The notes: generated by a model not told the origin, from the sequence alone. 64,000 nt of DNA from Phocaeicola salanitronis DSM 18170 (GCF_000190575.1 NC_015164.1:1240001-1304000); one strand, 5' to 3'; counted from the first letter of the stretch, positions 26,188 through 35,820 are shown. Numbers and translations are program-made.

Positions 26188-28697
26188 GAAACATACTGAA
26201 AGCCGAGACACTGGAACGGAAATTCCCCCTGCTTGCCGTGGAGCACGGCTGCATCGTGTCGAAGGACGCGGACCTGACGGTCGCCTTCGAGGTGACGCTG
26301 CCCGAGGTGTACACCGTGGCGACGGGGGAATACGAAACCATCCACTCCGTGTGGGTGAAGGCCATCCGGGTGCTGCCCGACTATTCCATCGTGTGCAAGC
26401 AGGACTGGTTCACGGAAGAGAGCTACCGGCCGGACTGGGAAGGCAGGGAGATGAGCTTCCTGGCCCGGAGCTATGAACGCCACTTCAACGAGCGTCCCTA
26501 CCTGAACCACCGCTGCTACCTCTACGTGACCAAGACTGTGCGGGAACGGAGCCGCCGGAACAGCGACTTCAGCACCCTGTGCCGGGGGCATATCCTGCCC
26601 AAAGAAGTGACGGACAAGGAGGCCGCCTCCCGTTTCATGGAGGCGGTGGAACAGTTCGAACGGATTGTCAACGACTCGGGGCATGTGCGCCTGCGCCGCC
26701 TGCCGCCGGAAGAAATCATGGGCACGGAAGAGCGTCCGGGGCTGGTGGAACGCTACCTGTCCCTTTCCCCGGAAGGCGGGCAAACGGTGCTGGAAGACAT
26801 CTGCCTGGAGCCGGACCGGATGCGCATCGGAGACAAGCGGCTGTGCCTGCACACCCTCTCCGCAGCAGACGACCTCCCCGGCAAGGTGGGCACCGACATG
26901 CGCTACGGGCGGATGTCCACGGACCGCAGCGACTGCCGCCTCTCGTTCGCCGCCCCCGTAGGACTGCTGCTTCCCTGCAACCACATCTATTCGCAGTATG
27001 TCTTCATCGACGACGCGCGGACAGTCCTACAGGACATGGAGAAGACCGCCCGGAACATGCTCTCCCTCTCCCGGTACAGCCGCAGCAACGCAGTAAACCG
27101 GGAATGGGTGGAAATGTACCTGGACGAGGCCCACACGAAAGGCGTGCTGCCCGTGCGCTGCCACTGCAACGTGCTCGCCTGGGCGGAAGACGGGGAAAGC
27201 CTGCGGCGTGTCAAGAACGATATGGGAAGCCAGCTGGCCATGATGGAATGCACGCCCCGCCACAACACGGTCGACGTGCCGGTGCTGTACTGGGCGGGCA
27301 TCCCCGGCAATGCGGGCGACTTTCCTGCCGAGGAAAGCTTCCACACCTTTCTGGAGCAGGCGGTATGCCTGTTCACGGAAGAGACGAACTACCGCAGTTC
27401 ACCCAGCCCGTTCGGCATCCGTATGGCAGACCGCCAGAGCGGGGTGCCCGTGCACGTGGACCTCAGCGACGAACCGATGAGGCGGGGCATCATCACGAAC
27501 CGCAACAAGTTCGTGCTCGGCCCGTCCGGAAGCGGGAAATCGTTCTTCACCAACCACCTGGTAAGGCAGTATTATGAACAGAACACCCATATCCTGCTGG
27601 TGGACATCGGGAACAGCTACCAGGGGCTGTGCAGGCTGATCAACCGCCGCACGAAGGGCGAGGACGGCATCTACCTGACCTATGAGGAAGATAACCCGAT
27701 TGCCTTCAACCCCTTCTATACCGATTCCGGGGAGTTCGACGTGGAGAAGCGCGAAAGCATCAAGACGCTGATACTGACCCTCTGGAAACGGGAGGACGAG
27801 GCGCCGAGGCGTTCGGAAGAGGTCGCCCTGTCCGGCGCGGTGAACGCCTATATCCGGAAAATCACGCAGGACCGGAGCCTGAGGCCCGACTTCAACGGTT
27901 TCTACGAGTTCGTACGCGACGATTACCGCCGGATGATGGAAGAGAAGAAGGTACGTGAAAAGGACTTCGACATCGACGGTTTCCTGAACGTGCTGGAACC
28001 CTTTTACCGGGGAGGCGACTATGACTTCCTGCTGAATTCCGATCAGAAGCTGGACCTCACGAACAAACGGTTCATCGTCTTCGAACTAGACAACATTTCC
28101 TCAAACAAGGTGCTGCTGCCGGTGGTGACGCTGATCATCATGGAAACCTTCATCGGCAAGATGCGCAAGCTGAAAGGTATCCGGAAAATGATACTGATCG
28201 AGGAATGCTGGAAGGCCCTGATGTCGGCGAACATGAGCGAGTATGTAAAATATCTGTTCAAGACCGTCCGTAAATATTTCGGGGAAGCGGTAGTGGTCAC
28301 CCAGGAAGTGGACGACATTATCAGTTCGCCCATCGTGAAAGAAGCCATCATCAACAACAGCGACTGCAAGATACTGCTTGACCAGCGGAAATACATGAAC
28401 AAGTTCGACCAGATACAGAAACTGCTCGGGCTGACGGACAAGGAAAAGGGACAGATCCTCTCCATCAACCAGGCGAACCGCCCGGGGAACGCCTACCGCG
28501 AGGTATGGATCGGGCTGGGAGGCACCCGCTCTGCCGTGTACGCCACGGAGGTGAGCGAAGAAGAGTACCTGGTGTACACGACGGAGGAATCCGAGAAGCT
28601 GGAACTGCAACGGCTGGCGGACGGGCTGGACGGCGACCTGGAGCTTGCCGTGCGCCGCCTTGCCGGAAAAAGACGCGATGAAAAGAAACTACCCTAA
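26184..28697 (+). CDS. traG: TraG, VirB4-like conjugation ATPase
   Basis: An 837-aa VirB4-type ATPase that powers pilus assembly and substrate transport at the inner membrane. Walker A is GPSGSGKSFF (about residues 446-455), Walker B is KMILIEECWKAL (about 670-681), and VVVTQEVDDI (about 705) follows as the usual VirB4 sensor segment. The N-terminal 400 residues form the family's helical domain. It overlaps traF by 4 bp. The largest and most conserved tra gene; open frames on other strands within it are shadows. Confidence 0.95.
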   Translation: MRNILKAETLERKFPLLAVEHGCIVSKDADLTVAFEVTLPEVYTVATGEYETIHSVWVKAIRVLPDYSIVCKQDWFTEESYRPDWEGREMSFLARSYERHFNERPYLNHRCYLYVTKTVRERSRRNSDFSTLCRGHILPKEVTDKEAASRFMEAVEQFERIVNDSGHVRLRRLPPEEIMGTEERPGLVERYLSLSPEGGQTVLEDICLEPDRMRIGDKRLCLHTLSAADDLPGKVGTDMRYGRMSTDRSDCRLSFAAPVGLLLPCNHIYSQYVFIDDARTVLQDMEKTARNMLSLSRYSRSNAVNREWVEMYLDEAHTKGVLPVRCHCNVLAWAEDGESLRRVKNDMGSQLAMMECTPRHNTVDVPVLYWAGIPGNAGDFPAEESFHTFLEQAVCLFTEETNYRSSPSPFGIRMADRQSGVPVHVDLSDEPMRRGIITNRNKFVLGPSGSGKSFFTNHLVRQYYEQNTHILLVDIGNSYQGLCRLINRRTKGEDGIYLTYEEDNPIAFNPFYTDSGEFDVEKRESIKTLILTLWKREDEAPRRSEEVALSGAVNAYIRKITQDRSLRPDFNGFYEFVRDDYRRMMEEKKVREKDFDIDGFLNVLEPFYRGGDYDFLLNSDQKLDLTNKRFIVFELDNISSNKVLLPVVTLIIMETFIGKMRKLKGIRKMILIEECWKALMSANMSEYVKYLFKTVRKYFGEAVVVTQEVDDIISSPIVKEAIINNSDCKILLDQRKYMNKFDQIQKLLGLTDKEKGQILSINQANRPGNAYREVWIGLGGTRSAVYATEVSEEEYLVYTTEESEKLELQRLADGLDGDLELAVRRLAGKRRDEKKLP

Positions 28698-28711
28698 AAA
28701 CAGAGACAATC

Positions 28712-29074
28712 ATGAAAAAGAACAAACAACTGCCGAAGCTGGCCGCCTGCCTCATGGGGGCGGCAGCCCTGATGCTGCAAGGATGTGCGGACATCAAGGG
28801 GCCGGAAACGGAAAAGCTGTGCGGGCCGTGGACAAGCGTGGAAGGGAAACCCGACGTGCTGGTTTACCGGGAAGGGGATTCCTACAAGGTGACAGTGTTC
28901 GCCCGCAGCGGGAAGACTCGCCGCCTGAGACCGCAGACCTACCTGCTGGTGGAAGAGGACGGGAATCTCTTCATCAATACCGGATACCGCATTGACGTGG
29001 CCTACAACGAGGCTGCCGACGTGCTGACCTTCTCGCCGGGAGGCGACTATGTGCGGAAGGAGGTGCAGCCATGA
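28712..29074 (+). CDS. DUF3876 lipoprotein (TraH position)
   Basis: A 120-aa protein with a lipoprotein signal (MKKNKQLPKLAACLMGAAAL then LQGC, lipid on C25) and a compact beta-rich domain (GPWTSVEGKPDVLVYREGDS). It matches the small DUF3876 protein found between traG and traI. It overlaps traI by 4 bp. It is probably outer-membrane anchored on the periplasmic face. Confidence 0.75.
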   Translation: MKKNKQLPKLAACLMGAAALMLQGCADIKGPETEKLCGPWTSVEGKPDVLVYREGDSYKVTVFARSGKTRRLRPQTYLLVEEDGNLFINTGYRIDVAYNEAADVLTFSPGGDYVRKEVQP

Positions 29075-29703
29075 GGAACGGAAAAATCCTGGCATTCGGC
29101 CTGGCGGCGGCACTCGGCACGTCCGCCGCTCAGGCACAGTGGGTGGTGAGCGATCCCGGGAACCTTGCCCAGGGCATCATCAACATGGCGGAGAACATCG
29201 CCCACACCTCGAAGACGGCCGTGAACACGGCGGAGAGCTTTGCAGAGACCGTGAAAATCTACGAACAGGCCAAACGCTACTACGATGCGCTGAAAAGCGT
29301 GAACAACCTGGTGCGTGACGCCCGCAAGGTACAGGAAATCATCCTGATGACCGGTGAGGTGTCGGACATCTACGTGACGAACTTCGGGAAGATGATGGAC
29401 GATGAGAACTTCTCCCCGGAGGAACTGGACGCCATCGCCTTCGGCTACACGAAGCTGCTGGAAGAGAGCAACGGCGTGCTGCAGGACCTGAAACAGGTGA
29501 TCAACGTGAGCACGCTCTCCATGACGGACAAGGACCGCATGGACGTGGTGGACGGATGCTACCGCAACATGCGGCGCTACCGGAATCTGGTGGGCTATTA
29601 CACGAACCGCAACATCGCCGTCAGCTTCCTGCGTGCCCGGAAGAAGAACGACCTGGACCGCGTGATGCGGCTCTACGGGAAAGCTGACGCCAAATACTGG
29701 TAG
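29071..29703 (+). CDS. traI: TraI (DUF4141), VirB5-like periplasmic protein
   Basis: A 210-aa exported protein with a signal peptide ending at AAQAQW, then long amphipathic helices (AQGIINMAENIAHTSKTAVN, RYYDALKSVNNLV). Helical exported proteins of this size at this position are the DUF4141/TraI family and probably act like VirB5 at the pilus tip or periplasmic channel. It overlaps the previous gene by 4 bp. Confidence 0.85.
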   Translation: MRNGKILAFGLAAALGTSAAQAQWVVSDPGNLAQGIINMAENIAHTSKTAVNTAESFAETVKIYEQAKRYYDALKSVNNLVRDARKVQEIILMTGEVSDIYVTNFGKMMDDENFSPEELDAIAFGYTKLLEESNGVLQDLKQVINVSTLSMTDKDRMDVVDGCYRNMRRYRNLVGYYTNRNIAVSFLRARKKNDLDRVMRLYGKADAKYW

Positions 29704-29706
29704 CCC

Positions 29707-30720
29707 ATGACGTTGCTTTCAATCGACTTCACCAACCTGCACACCGTGCTGGAAAGCCTCTATGAGGAGATGATGCCCCTGTGCGGCGACATGCTCGCCG
29801 TGTCGAAAGGGCTTGCCGGGCTGGGCGCCCTGTTCTATGTGGCCGTCCGCGTATGGCAGTCGTTGGCGCGGGCCGAACCGATAGACGTGTACCCGCTGCT
29901 GCGCCCCTTCGCCATCGGCATCTGCATCCTGCTGTTCCCGACGCTGGTGCTGGGCACGCTGAACAACACGCTGGGGCTCATCGTGCAGGGGACGCACTCC
30001 ATGCTGGAGACACAGACGATGGACATGGAGAAATACCGGGAACAGAAGGACAAGCTGGAGCGGGAAGCCATGCTGCGCAACCCCGAAACCGCCTACCTGG
30101 TCAGCGACGAGGAGTTTGACCGGCAGCTGGACGAGCTGGGATGGTCTGTCGGGGACGCCGCCACGCGGATGGGCATGTACATGGAAGTGGGGATGTACAA
30201 CCTCGAAAAGAACATCCGGGACGCATTCCGCAGCCTGCTGGAACTGCTGTTCGCCGCCGCCTCGCTGCTGATAGACACGGTGAGGACGTTCTTCCTCGTG
30301 GTGCTCTCCATCCTCGGCCCCGTGGCCTTCGCCTTCTCCGTGTGGGACGGGTTCCAGTCCACACTCGCCCAATGGTTCACCCGGTACATATCCGTCTATC
30401 TCTGGCTGCCCGTGAGCGACCTGTTCAGCTGCATGCTTGCCAAGATACAGGTGCTGATGCTCCAGAATGACATCCTGGAACTGCAGAGTAACCCCGACTA
30501 TTCGGTGGACAACTCCAATGCCGTGTACATCATCTTCATGCTGATAGGCATCATCGGTTACTTCACCGTGCCGACCGTGGCGGGATGGATCGTGCAGGCA
30601 GGCGGAGGAGGGAACTACAACCGCAACATCAACCGCAGCGCCGTGAAAGGCGGCGGGCTGGCTGCAGGAGCCGCAGGCTCCGCGCTCGGCAACGTCGGAG
30701 GCAGGCTGCGGGGGAAATAA
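29707..30720 (+). CDS. traJ: TraJ, VirB6-like polytopic membrane protein
   Basis: A 337-aa protein with several transmembrane helices (GLGALFYVAVRVWQSL, PFAIGICILLFPTLVLGTL, LLFAAASLLIDTVRTFFLVV, YIIFMLIGIIGYFTVPTVAG) and a Gly/Ala-rich tail. This is the VirB6-like inner-membrane channel protein of Bacteroides conjugative transposons. It lies 3 bp after traI in the fixed order I-J-K. Confidence 0.92.
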   Translation: MTLLSIDFTNLHTVLESLYEEMMPLCGDMLAVSKGLAGLGALFYVAVRVWQSLARAEPIDVYPLLRPFAIGICILLFPTLVLGTLNNTLGLIVQGTHSMLETQTMDMEKYREQKDKLEREAMLRNPETAYLVSDEEFDRQLDELGWSVGDAATRMGMYMEVGMYNLEKNIRDAFRSLLELLFAAASLLIDTVRTFFLVVLSILGPVAFAFSVWDGFQSTLAQWFTRYISVYLWLPVSDLFSCMLAKIQVLMLQNDILELQSNPDYSVDNSNAVYIIFMLIGIIGYFTVPTVAGWIVQAGGGGNYNRNINRSAVKGGGLAAGAAGSALGNVGGRLRGK

Positions 30721-30738
30721 CCCAAGAAAAGACAGATT

Positions 30739-31362
30739 ATGGAATTCAAGTCATTGACCAACATTGAGACAAGCTTCCGCCGCATCCGCCTGATGCTGGC
30801 CGTGTTCATCGGCTGCTGCACGCTCGTCACCGGCTATGCCCTGTGGAGCTCGTTCCGCTTCGCCGAGAAGCAGCGGGAAAAGATCTACGTGCTGGACGGC
30901 GGGAAGTCGCTGATGCTCGCCCTTTCGCAGGACCTCTCCCAAAACCGTCCCGCAGAGGCCAGGGAGCATGTACGGCGTTTCCACGAGCTTTTCTTCGGCC
31001 TCTCGCCGCAGAAGGACGCCATCGAGCACAACATCAACCGTGCCCTGCAGCTCGCCGACCGGAGCGCCTACCGGTACTATACGGACTTCGCCGAGAAAGG
31101 CTACTACAACCGCCTGATATCGGGCAACGTGAACCAGGTGCTCCAGGTGGACAGCGTGTCGTGCGACTTCTCCGTGTACCCTTACCGGGTGAAGACCTAC
31201 GCACGCCAGCTGATTATCCGCGAGAGCAACGTGACGGAACGCTCGCTGGTGACCGGATGCGAGCTGCAGAACACCTCACGCTCGGACGCGAACCCCAACG
31301 GGTTCATCATCGAACATCTGGTGATACTGGAAAACAGGGACCTCAGAAGCGCGGAACGATGA
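30739..31362 (+). CDS. traK: TraK, VirB8-like bitopic protein
   Basis: A 207-aa protein with a short cytoplasmic N-terminus (MEFKSLTNIETSFRRIRLML), one transmembrane helix (VFIGCCTLVTGYALWSSF) and a periplasmic domain containing the NVNQVLQVDSVSCDF and RQLIIRESNVTERSL segments typical of TraK. The bitopic layout matches VirB8, which nucleates the channel. Its stop overlaps the traL start as ATGA. Confidence 0.92.
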   Translation: MEFKSLTNIETSFRRIRLMLAVFIGCCTLVTGYALWSSFRFAEKQREKIYVLDGGKSLMLALSQDLSQNRPAEAREHVRRFHELFFGLSPQKDAIEHNINRALQLADRSAYRYYTDFAEKGYYNRLISGNVNQVLQVDSVSCDFSVYPYRVKTYARQLIIRESNVTERSLVTGCELQNTSRSDANPNGFIIEHLVILENRDLRSAER

Positions 31363-31697
31363 ACAGGCGGCGGAACTTTTGGAAACGGGCGGACATCCGG
31401 CTGCGGATGTCCTGCCGGAAGCTGACGGAAAGGCAACGGGCCGCCGTCCTGCTGGCCCTGTTCCTGCCTTTTCTTGCCGGATGCGTCTACACCGTAGGCA
31501 CCGCCCTGCAGGGATTCGGGGAAAGGGACGGTCCCGGGCCGGAGGTGGAGCACATCCGCCCCATCGGCATCACATACGGAATCAAAAAAATGAACGAAAA
31601 AGAACAAGCGGAAAACAGACATGAAAATGAACATCGGAAAACTCAGGACGCTGCTGAAGCTGCCTCCGCCCAAGGAAGGCGGCAAGCCGCTGACTGA
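31359..31697 (+). CDS. traL: TraL (DUF3989)
   Basis: A 112-aa protein starting at an ATGA overlap with traK (MNRRRNFWKRADIRLRMSCR). It has one transmembrane helix (AAVLLALFLPFLAGCVYTVG) and a charged tail, as in the DUF3989/TraL family. The tail runs 77 bp into traM in another frame; the overlapped part is rich in Glu, Lys and Ala and may not be constrained. The open frame continues upstream inside traK, but the coupled ATG is the natural start. Confidence 0.75.
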   Translation: MNRRRNFWKRADIRLRMSCRKLTERQRAAVLLALFLPFLAGCVYTVGTALQGFGERDGPGPEVEHIRPIGITYGIKKMNEKEQAENRHENEHRKTQDAAEAASAQGRRQAAD

Positions 31698-32913
31698 AGA
31701 ACAGAAACGGAAACGGGCCGGATACATCGTCTATCCCGTCCTGGTACTCCTCTGCGCCGGGTGCGTCTGGCTGGCCCTGTCCCCTTCGGAAAAGGAACAG
31801 GCAAAGGCCGGGCAGGGCAATGGCTTCAACACCGAAATTCCCCTGCCGGAAGACTCCCGGATGCAGGAGAGCAAGGTGGCCGCCTACGAGCATGAGGAAC
31901 TGGAGAAAAAAGAAAAGGAACGCAGGAGCACCTACCGGGAGATGGCCTCGCTGCTGGACCGGAAACAGGCAGACACGGTGCGGTTGCCCGACCTGCCTCC
32001 GGAAAAGCCCCGGAAAACAGCCGGGCAGGAAACCGCCCGCTCGCCGTCCGCCGCCTACCGCGACATGAACCGCACCCTGAACAACTTCTATGAGCCGGCC
32101 TATGACCGGGAGAAGGAGGAACTGCGGAAGCGCGTGGCGGAACTGGAACGGCGGCAGGCACAGCAGCCGGAGGCTTCCCCGGAATACTCGATGGAAGAGA
32201 AACTGGCACTGATGGAGAAATCCTACGAACTGGCCGCCCGCTACAACGGAGGGCAGACGGCACAGGCCCGTCCGGCAACGGAAAGGCGGAAGGCGGAGGC
32301 CAGGCCGGTGACGGCTGTCCGGCACCAGGTGGTATCCTCCCTTCCCCGTCCGTCAGACGACCAGGAGCGTGCGACGGCCTTTGCCGGGGAAAGGAACACG
32401 GGGTTCCACACGCCGGTCGGAAAGACGCTCGCTTCGGCCAGGAATACTATCGCCGCCTGCGTGCACGGCACCCAGACCGTGGCGGACGGGCAGACGCTCC
32501 GCATCCGCCTGCTGGAACCGATGGCGGTGGACGACCGGCTCATCCCGAAAGGGACGGTGCTGACCGGAGGCACACGGATGCAGGGGGAACGCCTGGACAT
32601 CCTCATCTCTACCGTGGAGCATGACGGGTCAGTCATCCCCGTGGAACTGGAAGTGTATGATGCCGACGGGCAGCAGGGCATAGCGGTGCCGAACTCGATG
32701 GAATACGATGCCCTGCGCGAGATAGCCGCCAACATGGGAGGATCGATGAACAGCAGCATCAACATCTCGACGGATGCCGGAGCGCAGATCGCCTCCGACC
32801 TGGGGAAAGGCGTGATACGGGGCGTGTCGCAATACGTCACCCAAAAGATGCAACGCGTGAAAGTGACGCTGAAAGCCGGACACCGGGTGCTGCTGTACCC
32901 GCCCGGACAATAA
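31621..32913 (+). CDS. traM: TraM, VirB10-like protein
   Basis: A 430-aa bitopic protein: a short N-terminus, one transmembrane helix (GYIVYPVLVLLCAGCVWLAL, about residues 37-56), a long Pro/Glu/Arg-rich periplasmic linker with a coiled coil, and a C-terminal beta domain (LRIRLLEPMAVDDRLIPKGT) of the TraM/VirB10 type. It spans the periplasm and couples inner and outer membrane parts. An alternative start at 31627 would shorten the overlap with traL only slightly. Confidence 0.92.
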   Translation: MKMNIGKLRTLLKLPPPKEGGKPLTEEQKRKRAGYIVYPVLVLLCAGCVWLALSPSEKEQAKAGQGNGFNTEIPLPEDSRMQESKVAAYEHEELEKKEKERRSTYREMASLLDRKQADTVRLPDLPPEKPRKTAGQETARSPSAAYRDMNRTLNNFYEPAYDREKEELRKRVAELERRQAQQPEASPEYSMEEKLALMEKSYELAARYNGGQTAQARPATERRKAEARPVTAVRHQVVSSLPRPSDDQERATAFAGERNTGFHTPVGKTLASARNTIAACVHGTQTVADGQTLRIRLLEPMAVDDRLIPKGTVLTGGTRMQGERLDILISTVEHDGSVIPVELEVYDADGQQGIAVPNSMEYDALREIAANMGGSMNSSINISTDAGAQIASDLGKGVIRGVSQYVTQKMQRVKVTLKAGHRVLLYPPGQ

Positions 32914-32973
32914 TATAATGAAGGAGAACCAAAGGACATGGAACAAACGATTATTCACCAAACAAGCAGATTT

Positions 32974-33888
32974 ATGAAGAAAATCCTGATTCTGACTGTC
33001 GCCCTGTTGGGCATGAACGCCGCGCAGGCACAGCAAAGCAGCGGCGACTGGTTTGAAGGGCTGAGCCGCAAGATCGGATTCAGCCGGATGATTCCCCCGC
33101 ACGGGCTGGAAATCACGTACGACAAAACGGTGCACGTCATCTTCCCTTCACCGGTGAGGTATGTGGACCTGGGGTCCACGGACCTGATAGCGGGAAAGGC
33201 GGACGGCGCGGAGAACGTGATCCGCGTGAAGGCCACCACGAAGAACTTCCGGCAGGAAACGAACATGAGCGTGATTACGGAAGACGGGAATTTTTACAGC
33301 TTCAATGTGAAGTACGCGGACGAGCCCCTGCTGCTGAACGTGGAGATGTGCGACTTCATCCATGACGGGGAAACGGTGAACCGCCCGAACAACGCGATGG
33401 AAATCTACCTGACGGAACTGGACAACGAGTCGCCCCGCCTGGTGCGCCTGATCATGAAGTCCGTGTATGAACGCGACAGGCGCCGCATCCGCCACATCGG
33501 GTGCAAGCGTTTCGGGGTACAGTTCCTCCTGAAAGGGCTGTACAGCCACAGCGGGCTGCTCTATTTCCACACGCAGGTAAAGAACACCTCGCACGTGCCC
33601 TTCGATGTGGATTTCGTGACTTTCAAGATAGCGGACAAGAAACTGGTGAAGCGTACCGCCATGCAGGAACAGGTGGTCTATCCGCTGCGGGCCTACAACT
33701 ACGTGACCCGTGTGGACGGGAGGAAGTCCGAATGCACGGTGTTCGCCCTGCCGAAATTCACGATACCCGACGGGAAGAAACTGGTCGTGGAAATGTACGA
33801 GAAACAAGGCGGGCGTCACCAGACCTTCGAGCTGGAGAATGAAGACCTGGTACAGGCTGAGACCATTAATGAACTGCGTGTGCGATGA
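32974..33888 (+). CDS. traN: TraN (DUF4138), outer-membrane channel component
   Basis: A 304-aa exported protein from the ATG at 32974 (MKKILILTVALLGMNAAQAQ, signal peptide cut after AQA). An upstream in-frame ATG at 32938 would bury the signal, so it is rejected. The ITYDKTVHVIFPSPVRYVDL segment and the FDVDFVTFKIADKK region are characteristic of TraN/DUF4138, which is thought to act like VirB9. It overlaps traO by 4 bp. Confidence 0.9.
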   Translation: MKKILILTVALLGMNAAQAQQSSGDWFEGLSRKIGFSRMIPPHGLEITYDKTVHVIFPSPVRYVDLGSTDLIAGKADGAENVIRVKATTKNFRQETNMSVITEDGNFYSFNVKYADEPLLLNVEMCDFIHDGETVNRPNNAMEIYLTELDNESPRLVRLIMKSVYERDRRRIRHIGCKRFGVQFLLKGLYSHSGLLYFHTQVKNTSHVPFDVDFVTFKIADKKLVKRTAMQEQVVYPLRAYNYVTRVDGRKSECTVFALPKFTIPDGKKLVVEMYEKQGGRHQTFELENEDLVQAETINELRVR

Positions 33889-34466
33889 AGGGGAAGGTAT
33901 TGTTTATAACCCTGCTTCTGTCCGTCCTCCTGGCAGGACGGGCGGAAGCCCAACGGTGCCTGCCGGGCATGAAAGGCATACAGGTGTCAGCGGAGATGGC
34001 GGACGGATTCTATTCGCAAAGGAACCGGAAGGATGCCGGCTATGCCTTCTCGCTTGCCCTGTTCACCTATGGCAAAGGGGGCCACAAGTGGATGTACGGC
34101 ATCGGGATGATGAAACGGCATTATCCCTACCGGAAAACCCGGATTCCGCTCGCGCAATATACGGGGGAAGCGGGATACTACTACAATTTCCTGTCCACAC
34201 CGGGCAAGACGGTGTTCCTGAACGCCGGACTGTCGGGCCTGCTGGGGTATGAGCGCGTAAACGGCGGGAAACGGATGCTGGAAGACGGGGCTGTCCTGCA
34301 GGAAAGCGAATCCTTCATTTATGGAGGTTTCGTGACCCTCGAAGCGGAAGCCTACCTGAGCGACTGCACCGTACTGGCTTTCCAGTTGCGGGAACGCATC
34401 CTGTGGGGCAGTGCGGCCGGACATTTCCATACCCAATACGGAATCGCCCTCAAATACATATTCTGA
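33885..34466 (+). CDS. traO: TraO, outer-membrane-associated transfer protein
   Basis: A 193-aa protein with a signal peptide (MKGKVLFITLLLSVLLAGRA, EAQRC following) and alternating aromatic beta strands (GYYYNFLSTPGKTVFLNAGL, ending in IALKYIF). A terminal Phe is typical of outer-membrane beta-barrel proteins, so TraO is probably a small barrel. It overlaps traN by 4 bp in the conserved N-O-Q order. Confidence 0.85.
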   Translation: MKGKVLFITLLLSVLLAGRAEAQRCLPGMKGIQVSAEMADGFYSQRNRKDAGYAFSLALFTYGKGGHKWMYGIGMMKRHYPYRKTRIPLAQYTGEAGYYYNFLSTPGKTVFLNAGLSGLLGYERVNGGKRMLEDGAVLQESESFIYGGFVTLEAEAYLSDCTVLAFQLRERILWGSAAGHFHTQYGIALKYIF

Positions 34467-34489
34467 ACCCTACTTGAAAACAAGAAACA

Positions 34490-34996
34490 ATGATGAAAAT
34501 GATGAAAAAGACATTTGACCGGATGAGAGCCGCCTGCTGCCTGGCAGCGGCGGTATGTTGCCTGGCTTCCTGTGACGAAGGGCCGGAGGTGCAGCAGGAA
34601 TACCCGTTCACCGTGGAAGCCCTGCCGGTAACGGATGAACTTATGGAAGGGGAAACGGCGGAAATCCGCCTGGAAATCATTCCTGAAGGGGAATTCAACG
34701 GCACCGTCTACACGCTGAGGTATTTCCAGCCCGACGGAGAAGGCACCCTCAAGCTGGCGGACGGCACGGCACTGAAACCCAACGACCGCTATCTGCTGGA
34801 AGACCTGAAATTCAGGCTGTACTACACTTCGGAAAGCAGCGATGAGGCACAAGCCATCGACCTCTATTTTGAAAACAACTGGGGGGCCGTCTGCCAGCTC
34901 AGCTTCAGTTTCAATGCGGAGGACGGCGCTCCGGAAGAAAGCGTGACGGAGCCTGCCGGGACAGGAACGGAAAACGGAGAGGAGGGCACGGAATGA
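34490..34996 (+). CDS. traQ: TraQ-like lipoprotein (DUF3872)
   Basis: A 168-aa lipoprotein (signal MKKTFDRMRAACCLAAAVCC then LASC, lipid on the last Cys). An immunoglobulin-like beta domain follows with EYPFTVEALPVTDELMEGET near its start and LRYFQPDGEGTLKL after it, the DUF3872/TraQ pattern. The C-terminus is an acidic Gly/Glu/Thr-rich tail. In-frame ATGs at 34490, 34493 and 34502 are all possible. It overlaps the next gene by 4 bp. Confidence 0.82.
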   Translation: MMKMMKKTFDRMRAACCLAAAVCCLASCDEGPEVQQEYPFTVEALPVTDELMEGETAEIRLEIIPEGEFNGTVYTLRYFQPDGEGTLKLADGTALKPNDRYLLEDLKFRLYYTSESSDEAQAIDLYFENNWGAVCQLSFSFNAEDGAPEESVTEPAGTGTENGEEGTE

Positions 34997-35301
34997 ACAT
35001 CCTGCTGTATGCCGACATACCCGGATTGCCGGAGTATGTCCTGCTGACCCGGAAGGCGGTGACCGTGCCTGCTATCGGCGACCGGCTCCGCATAAACGCG
35101 GACCGGCTTGCCTGCAAGTTCTCCCGGCAAGTGCTGGAAGAAACGCCCGCCTGCCATTGCTTTGAACGCAACGAAAGGACAGAAAGCATGAGTGTGGGGG
35201 ATTTCCTGAAAGAGTGTGAACTGGCCGTAAGCAGACGGGAATGGAGTTATGAGGGCGGCACGCCCTGCTGCACGCTGGATGTGGAGGTGGTGGAATGGTA
35301 A
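34993..35301 (+). CDS. Small unidentified tra-operon protein
   Basis: A 102-aa soluble protein (MNILLYADIPGLPEYVLLTR), without signal peptide, membrane segment or known motif that I can name. It has four Cys residues, two in HCFE and CCTL contexts. It overlaps traQ by 4 bp and the lysozyme gene by 7 bp, so it is a genuine member of the operon. It is probably cytoplasmic. Confidence 0.65.
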   Translation: MNILLYADIPGLPEYVLLTRKAVTVPAIGDRLRINADRLACKFSRQVLEETPACHCFERNERTESMSVGDFLKECELAVSRREWSYEGGTPCCTLDVEVVEW

Positions 35302-35816
35302 GCAGGATGAAAAGAGCCATACCCGCCCTTTGCCTGCTGGGGCTGTTTCCCTGCCTGCTGGCGGCGCAGGATATGGAGGGACTAAAACGGCTGCCTCCTT
35401 TTGAACGCGCCATCCGACTGGTCATGCGGTTTGAAGGCTGGCACGGACCGGACAAGGCGCCGTACATCGCTTACGGGCACCGCATCCTCCCGGGTGAACA
35501 GCTGTCCTACGGGATGAGCCGCGAGGAAGGGGAAGCGTTGCTAAGGAAAGACCTGCTGGAACGGTGCGCCCTCTTCCGGCGCTTCGGGGCGGACAGCCTC
35601 CTGCTGGCTGTGCTGGCCTATCAGGTCGGCCATAACCGGCTCCTGGGATACGGAAAGATGCCCCAAAGCAAACTGATACGGAAGCTGGAACGAGGGGAGC
35701 GGGACATTGGGCAGGAGTACCTGTCGTTCCGGTGCTGGAAAGGCAGGGTCATCCCTTCCATCGAAAGGCGGCGCCGGATGGAACTGGCACTGCTGTATGA
35801 ACCCTTACCTCAGTAG
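35295..35816 (+). CDS. Secreted lysozyme-like muramidase of the tra operon
   Basis: A 173-aa protein with a signal peptide (MKRAIPALCLLGLFPCLLAA, from the second Met) and a phage-type lysozyme (GH24) pattern: MRFEGWHG with the catalytic Glu, YIAYGHRILPGE, and the helix LLLAVLAYQVGHNRLLGYG. It would open the peptidoglycan locally for channel assembly, like VirB1-type enzymes. Last gene of the structural tra operon, followed by a strong terminator. Confidence 0.85.
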   Translation: MVSRMKRAIPALCLLGLFPCLLAAQDMEGLKRLPPFERAIRLVMRFEGWHGPDKAPYIAYGHRILPGEQLSYGMSREEGEALLRKDLLERCALFRRFGADSLLLAVLAYQVGHNRLLGYGKMPQSKLIRKLERGERDIGQEYLSFRCWKGRVIPSIERRRRMELALLYEPLPQ

Positions 35817-35820
35817 CTTG

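Noticed and set aside
26579..27577. 332-codon open frame in another frame of traG
   Set aside because: Arg/Ala/Gly-rich translation of G+C-rich DNA inside a clear VirB4 gene.
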